Source: an uncultured Actinoplanes sp. (GTDB taxonomy: Bacteria > Actinomycetota > Actinomycetes > Mycobacteriales > Micromonosporaceae). Taken from it: a stretch of 10,991 nt of DNA. Where the stretch lies: the NCBI RefSeq assembly GCF_934643405.1, contig NZ_CAKUCL010000245.1, positions 1-10,991 of the forward strand, in the 5' to 3' direction. How positions within the stretch are numbered: the stretch's first letter is position 1; each line of letters begins with the position of its first letter. The notes beneath the pieces were generated by a model. The model had not been told where the DNA came from, did no database searches, and saw nothing but the letters and a program-made list of their open reading frames with translations. The translations under genes were made by a program, and so were the position numbers. This document shows, in pieces, positions 7,870 through 10,991 of the stretch.

Positions 7870-7928
7870 CCCCCGCACCTCTGTCTACGCGCTGCGGGCG
7901 GGGACCGCGGGGAGATCTGGAGTGCCGC

Positions 7929-7941
7929 TACTGTACTGACA
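7929..7941 (+). promoter_or_regulatory. Leaderless promoter of the L-2-hydroxyglutarate oxidase gene
   Basis: TACTGT (7929-7934) matches the actinobacterial TANNNT -10 element and ends seven bases before the A of the ATG at 7941. Transcription would thus start at the start codon. No Shine-Dalgarno sequence precedes this ATG, which agrees with a leaderless mRNA. I see no clear -35. Confidence 0.6.
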
Positions 7942-9137
7942 TGGCGGACGAGACCATCGGCGTGGTCGGCGCGGGCATCGTCGGGCTGGCCGTCGCGCGC
8001 GAGCTGACCCGGCGCCGGCCGGGCACGCGGGTGGTGGTGCTGGAGAAGGAGAACCGCGTGGCCGCGCACCAGACCGGGCACAACTCGGGGGTGGTGCACG
8101 CCGGCATCTACTACCAGCCGGGCAGTCTGAAGGCGAGGCTGTGCACCCGCGGCGGGGCGCTGCTGCGCGAGTACTGCGAGCAGCGCCGACTGCCGTACGA
8201 GGAGTGCGGGAAGCTCGTGGTCGCGGTCAGCGGCGACGACGTCGCGCGGATGGACGCGCTCGCCGCCCGGGCCGGCTCGAACATGGTGCCCGGCCTGCGC
8301 CGGGTCGGCCCCGAGGAGATCGGCGAGATCGAGCCGCACGCGACGGGTCTCGCCGCGCTGTGGTCACCGAGGACGGCGATCACCGATTACGTCCGCATCA
8401 GCGAGTCCTTCGCCGGCGACGTGACGGCCGCCGGCGGAGAGGTCCGCCTGAACTTCGGCGTCGACCGGGTGCGCGCGGTCACCGGCGGGCTGGAGGTGGG
8501 TTCCGGCGCCGAGTCGCTGACCGTCGACCGGCTGGTGGTGTGCGCCGGCATCCAGTCGGACCGCGTCGCCGGGCTGGCCGGCGACACGCCGGTGCCGCGG
8601 ATCATCCCGTTCCGCGGCGAGTACATGAGGATCAACCCGGAGAAGGCCGGCCTGGTCCGCGGCCTGATCTACCCGGTGCCCGACCCGCGGTACCCGTTCC
8701 TGGGCGTGCACTTCACCCGCCGCGTGGACGGCACCGTGGAGGTGGGCCCCAACGCGGTGCTGGCCACCGCGCGCGAGGGCTACCGCCGGGCCGACCTGTC
8801 GCTGCGGGACCTGGCCGGCATCGCGTCGTACCCGGGCATGTGGCGGATGGCCGCCAGGCATTGGCGCACCGGTCTGCACGAGATGCACGGCTCGCTGTCC
8901 AAGAAGGCCTACATGGCAGCGGCCCGCCGGTACGTCCCGGCCATCGGCGCCTCCGACGTGGTCCGCGCGGGCTCCGGCGTACGCGCGCAAGCTCTTGATC
9001 GTGACGGCGCCCTGGTCGACGACTTCCGCATCCACCGCCTCGGCCCGGTGACCGCCGTCCGCAACGCGCCCTCGCCGGCGGCCACGTCCAGCCTCGCCAT
9101 CGCCGAACACGTCGCCGACGTGCTCCTGGCGGCCTGA
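7941..9137 (+). CDS. lhgO: L-2-hydroxyglutarate oxidase/dehydrogenase (FAD-dependent)
   Basis: This 398-residue flavoenzyme oxidises L-2-hydroxyglutarate to 2-oxoglutarate, removing a by-product of central metabolism and passing electrons to oxygen or the respiratory chain. The N-terminal Rossmann motif GAGIVG (10-15) with the ELTRRRPGTRVVVLEKE strand binds FAD. HQTGHNSGVVHAGIYYQPGSLKARLC (about 48-73) is a hallmark of the LhgO/YgaF family. The C-terminal RAGSGVRAQALDRDGALVDDF and NAPSPAATSSLAIAEHVAD segments complete the FAD-binding and active-site region. Length matches the family. The ATG at 7941 was chosen because homologues start just before the Rossmann strand and a -10 lies at leaderless distance. 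It is divergent from the sigma operon and stands alone, with no glutarate or lysine pathway genes beside it. Confidence 0.92.
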   Translation: MADETIGVVGAGIVGLAVARELTRRRPGTRVVVLEKENRVAAHQTGHNSGVVHAGIYYQPGSLKARLCTRGGALLREYCEQRRLPYEECGKLVVAVSGDDVARMDALAARAGSNMVPGLRRVGPEEIGEIEPHATGLAALWSPRTAITDYVRISESFAGDVTAAGGEVRLNFGVDRVRAVTGGLEVGSGAESLTVDRLVVCAGIQSDRVAGLAGDTPVPRIIPFRGEYMRINPEKAGLVRGLIYPVPDPRYPFLGVHFTRRVDGTVEVGPNAVLATAREGYRRADLSLRDLAGIASYPGMWRMAARHWRTGLHEMHGSLSKKAYMAAARRYVPAIGASDVVRAGSGVRAQALDRDGALVDDFRIHRLGPVTAVRNAPSPAATSSLAIAEHVADVLLAA

Positions 9138-9142
9138 CGCGG

Positions 9143-9160
9143 CGCCTCCTCAGAGGGGCG
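9143..9160. terminator. Weak hairpin between convergent genes
   Basis: CGCCTC and GAGGCG-like arms (read CGCCTC-CTCAGA-GGGGCG) give six base pairs, one of them a T-G wobble, around a six-base loop. The element spans the stop codon of the minus-strand gene in the 12-bp gap between two converging genes. It could serve both, but the stem is modest. Confidence 0.25.
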
Positions 9161-10028
9161 GCCGCACCGCGAACGCGGTCGCCCGATCGTCGTCGATGCG
9201 AATGCCGCCCCGGCGTACGGCCAGGAAATGGTCCGGATAATTCAGCGAACGCAGGACCACGCCGCCGCGGGCCGGCACCGCGCAGAAAGTGGCGTCCTCG
9301 TCGAACAATCGCCCGCCGTCGCGAGCCTCCAGGCGCAGCACGAAATCGCGGTGACGCAGGAAAAGCTGCGGCGAGCTCACCGAGGCGAACGAGAAGCAGG
9401 ACGAAGATCCCAGACCCTTGCGTACGCGAAAACGTGCGCTCGCCTTCTCCGAGGCGCTGCTGCCGGGGCCGATCCGGTCGATGCGGGCGAGCGAATCGCT
9501 CACCCGGATGCGGGCGTCCGGGTAGCCGGCGAGCACGATGCCGACGGTCGAGCCGTCGGCCAGCACACCGTCCGGCGTGGCCGGTCTGCTCGTGGTGCGG
9601 CTGATGGTGCGGCTCGGACTCGGCCGGCGGGCCGGCTTGCGGCTGGTGCGGGCCGCGCTCGGCGTGGGGCTGCTGCTCGCGCTCGGCGCCGGCAGGATCG
9701 ACACGGCCGCCGACGGGATCGGCGCGGGCGGCGGCACGAGCAGGCTGCCCGCGGTGGTGGGCGGTGCCGGCTCGTCGAGGCCGACCAGCGCGAACGTGAC
9801 GACGACCGCGGCCACCACACCGGCGGCGGCCGCCAGGACCAGCCGCATGCGCCGGATCGGATCCGTCTCCGGCGCGGTCTCCAGCCGATCCGGGCGTGTC
9901 CACGGTGGAATCCGGGCGGGCCGCGGCGCCTTGCGGTCCCTCGCCCGGCTCTCGCCGGTGGCGGCGTCCCGATAGGGCGGAACCCACGGGCCGATACGCA
10001 GCCCCTCGCGGTTGTCGTCGTCGGACAT
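9150..10028 (-). CDS. Single-pass membrane protein with external AbfB-like domain
   Basis: This 292-residue protein has a Pro/Arg-rich cytoplasmic N-terminus (1-61), one transmembrane helix (about 62-83), a Pro/Ser/Thr/Arg linker through about 155 and a C-terminal beta-rich domain (about 160-292). The last part matches AbfB (CBM42) repeats: SFASVSSPQLFLRHRDFVLRLEARDGGRLFDEDATF (213-248) has the FLRHRDF...DATF pattern, and VLRSLNYPDHFLAVRRGGIRI (258-278) starts a second, degenerate repeat. AbfB domains bind arabinofuranose side chains. No catalytic domain is present, so it may bind cell-wall or environmental arabinan, or serve structurally. The ATG at 10028 keeps it clear of the divergent methyltransferase; an ATG at 10184 would overlap that gene. 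The ribosome-binding site is weak (GGGAG about 12 bases upstream). Confidence 0.78.
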   Translation of the reverse strand: MSDDDNREGLRIGPWVPPYRDAATGESRARDRKAPRPARIPPWTRPDRLETAPETDPIRRMRLVLAAAAGVVAAVVVTFALVGLDEPAPPTTAGSLLVPPPAPIPSAAVSILPAPSASSSPTPSAARTSRKPARRPSPSRTISRTTSRPATPDGVLADGSTVGIVLAGYPDARIRVSDSLARIDRIGPGSSASEKASARFRVRKGLGSSSCFSFASVSSPQLFLRHRDFVLRLEARDGGRLFDEDATFCAVPARGGVVLRSLNYPDHFLAVRRGGIRIDDDRATAFAVRPPL

Positions 10029-10162
10029 CAAGAAATTGCGCTCCCGCGGGCCGGCCGAACCGATATTCACCTTGCCGGAAAGGCATTCTCGCGGCGAACC
10101 GGCCCGATAGCAACCCCGCCGGAGAACCGGCGCCGGGCGGCCATCCGGGTTACCGTTTTCCG
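10029..10162. promoter_or_regulatory. Divergent promoter region, AbfB protein and methyltransferase
   Basis: For the minus-strand gene, TTGCTA (10108-10113) and GAGAAT (10085-10090) are separated by 17 bases and each match four of six consensus positions. For the plus-strand gene a leaderless -10 lies at 10151-10156. A six-base-arm inverted repeat at 10117-10132 lies between them and overlaps the expected -35 zone of the plus promoter. Confidence 0.4.
10117..10132. repeat. Perfect inverted repeat in a divergent promoter
   Basis: CGCCGG-AGAA-CCGGCG has six-base perfect arms and a four-base spacer. It ends 18 bases before the methyltransferase -10 (10151) and starts just upstream of the candidate -35 of the AbfB gene. 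Its place suits a shared operator, but chance occurrence in GC-rich DNA is possible. Confidence 0.35.
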
Positions 10163-10163
10163 A
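10151..10163 (+). promoter_or_regulatory. Leaderless promoter of the methyltransferase gene
   Basis: TACCGT (10151-10156) fits TANNNT and ends seven bases before the A of the ATG at 10163. There is no Shine-Dalgarno sequence. The layout is the same as at the L-2-hydroxyglutarate oxidase gene. Confidence 0.55.
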
Positions 10164-10987
10164 TGACGCCGGACGCCTCCTCATCGGACGATGACCGTGA
10201 TCTCGCGTCGAGGCTCGACGCGACAGTTCCGCATTCCGCGCGGGTGTGGAACTACTGGCTGGGCGGCACCGACAATTTCGAAGCCGATCGGCGGGTCGGC
10301 GACCAGGTGATGCGGATGCTGCCGAGCATCGTCGAACAGGCTCGCGCCGACCGGGCGTTCCTCGGCCGCGCCGTCGCGCACCTCGCCGGCGACCTGGGGA
10401 TCCGGCAGTTCCTCGACGTCGGCACCGGCCTGCCGACCGCGGACAACACCCACGAGGTGGCCCAGCGGATCGCGCCCGCGTCCCGCGTCGTCTACGTCGA
10501 CAACGATCCGCTGGTGCTCGTGCACGCGCGGGCCCTGCTGACCAGCGACCCGGCGGGCGTCACCGAGTACGTGCACGCCGACCTGGCCGATCCCGCGGTG
10601 ATCCTGCGCGAGGCCACCCGCACCCTGGACCTCTCGCAGCCGGTCGCGCTGATGCTGATGGGCGTGCTGCACCACCTGCCCGAGACGGCGGCGGCGTACG
10701 CGATCGTCGACCGCCTCAAGGACGCCCTGGCGCCGGGCAGCTACCTGGTGATCAACCATGCCACGAACGCGGTGCACGGCGCGGCGAGCGACGAGAGCGT
10801 CCGGCACTGGAACGAGTTCGGCCGGCCGACGATCACGCTGCGCTCCCCGGAGCAGATCACCCGCTTCTTCGACGGGTGGAGCCTGCTGGAGCCCGGCGTG
10901 GTGTCCTGCGCCCGCTGGCGCCCCGGCACGCTCGACCTGGCGAGCACGGAGGTGGACGAGTTCGCCGGCCTGGCCGTCAAGCCCTAG
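10163..10987 (+). CDS. DUF574-type SAM-dependent methyltransferase
   Basis: This 274-residue protein belongs to the actinobacterial S-adenosylmethionine methyltransferase family DUF574 (Methyltransf_19). The signature ARVWNYWLGGTDNFEADR (26-43) is diagnostic, and motif I, FLDVGTGLPTADNTHEVAQ (83-101), is the family form of the SAM-binding loop. YVDNDP (111-116) supplies the acidic residue that contacts the ribose of SAM, and HADL (138-141) is the next loop. LMLMGVLHHLPE follows as motif IV. Length is normal for the family and the stop is inside the window. The methyl acceptor is unknown for most members, which occur in many copies in actinomycetes. The ATG at 10163 was chosen for the family-like N-terminus and the leaderless promoter. 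It is divergent from the AbfB-domain gene; no biosynthetic genes are visible beside it. Confidence 0.92.
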   Translation: MTPDASSSDDDRDLASRLDATVPHSARVWNYWLGGTDNFEADRRVGDQVMRMLPSIVEQARADRAFLGRAVAHLAGDLGIRQFLDVGTGLPTADNTHEVAQRIAPASRVVYVDNDPLVLVHARALLTSDPAGVTEYVHADLADPAVILREATRTLDLSQPVALMLMGVLHHLPETAAAYAIVDRLKDALAPGSYLVINHATNAVHGAASDESVRHWNEFGRPTITLRSPEQITRFFDGWSLLEPGVVSCARWRPGTLDLASTEVDEFAGLAVKP

Positions 10988-10991
10988 TGTC

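Noticed and set aside
7820..7870. N-terminal extension of the sigma factor from the GTG at 7870
   Set aside because: It contains the likely promoter elements and adds no conserved sequence; the ATG at 7819 has a better ribosome-binding site.
8713..10113. Long minus-strand open frame of 466 codons
   Set aside because: It is in a wrong frame relative to the AbfB protein and antisense to the oxidase; Arg/Gly-rich without motifs.

Overview
The window is very GC-rich with strong G/C bias at third codon positions. Its gene families (a DUF574-type SAM methyltransferase, an ECF sigma factor with a zinc-finger anti-sigma factor, a membrane-anchored AbfB-domain protein) and two leaderless TANNNT promoters point to a filamentous actinobacterium. 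Micromonosporaceae such as Actinoplanes is my best guess, inferred from gene style and not proven. I support eleven protein-coding genes. I see no tRNA, rRNA, CRISPR array, insertion sequence or integrase; this looks like ordinary chromosome.

Layout. Positions 1-205 carry nothing I can assign. A small zinc-ribbon protein (217-492, +) faces a four-helix membrane protein of unknown function (558-1142, -). Between that gene's start and the end of the next gene lies a 24-bp imperfect tandem repeat (1217-1264). An S41-family serine peptidase (1357-3282, -) is divergent from a proline-iminopeptidase-type alpha/beta hydrolase (3409-4374, +) across a 126-bp region holding a perfect inverted repeat. 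The pairing recalls the Tricorn core protease and its F1 aminopeptidase partner, so the two may act in sequence on peptides. A strong hairpin (4422-4444) separates the hydrolase from the converging operon.

The central part (4485-7819, -) is a tight four-gene operon: ECF sigma factor, membrane-spanning zinc-finger anti-sigma factor with a large outer domain, ABC ATPase and ABC-2 permease. Each junction overlaps (17 bp, then ATGA, then ATGA), so the genes are probably translationally coupled. A TGTCACA-N16-TGCTCT element just upstream of the sigma gene looks like an ECF-type promoter. The simplest model is an envelope sensor releasing a sigma factor that induces its own exporter.

Divergent from the operon is L-2-hydroxyglutarate oxidase (7941-9137, +), with a leaderless promoter. 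It converges on a single-pass membrane protein with an external AbfB-like domain (9150-10028, -). That gene in turn is divergent from a DUF574 SAM-dependent methyltransferase (10163-10987, +), also apparently leaderless. The last four bases are non-coding.
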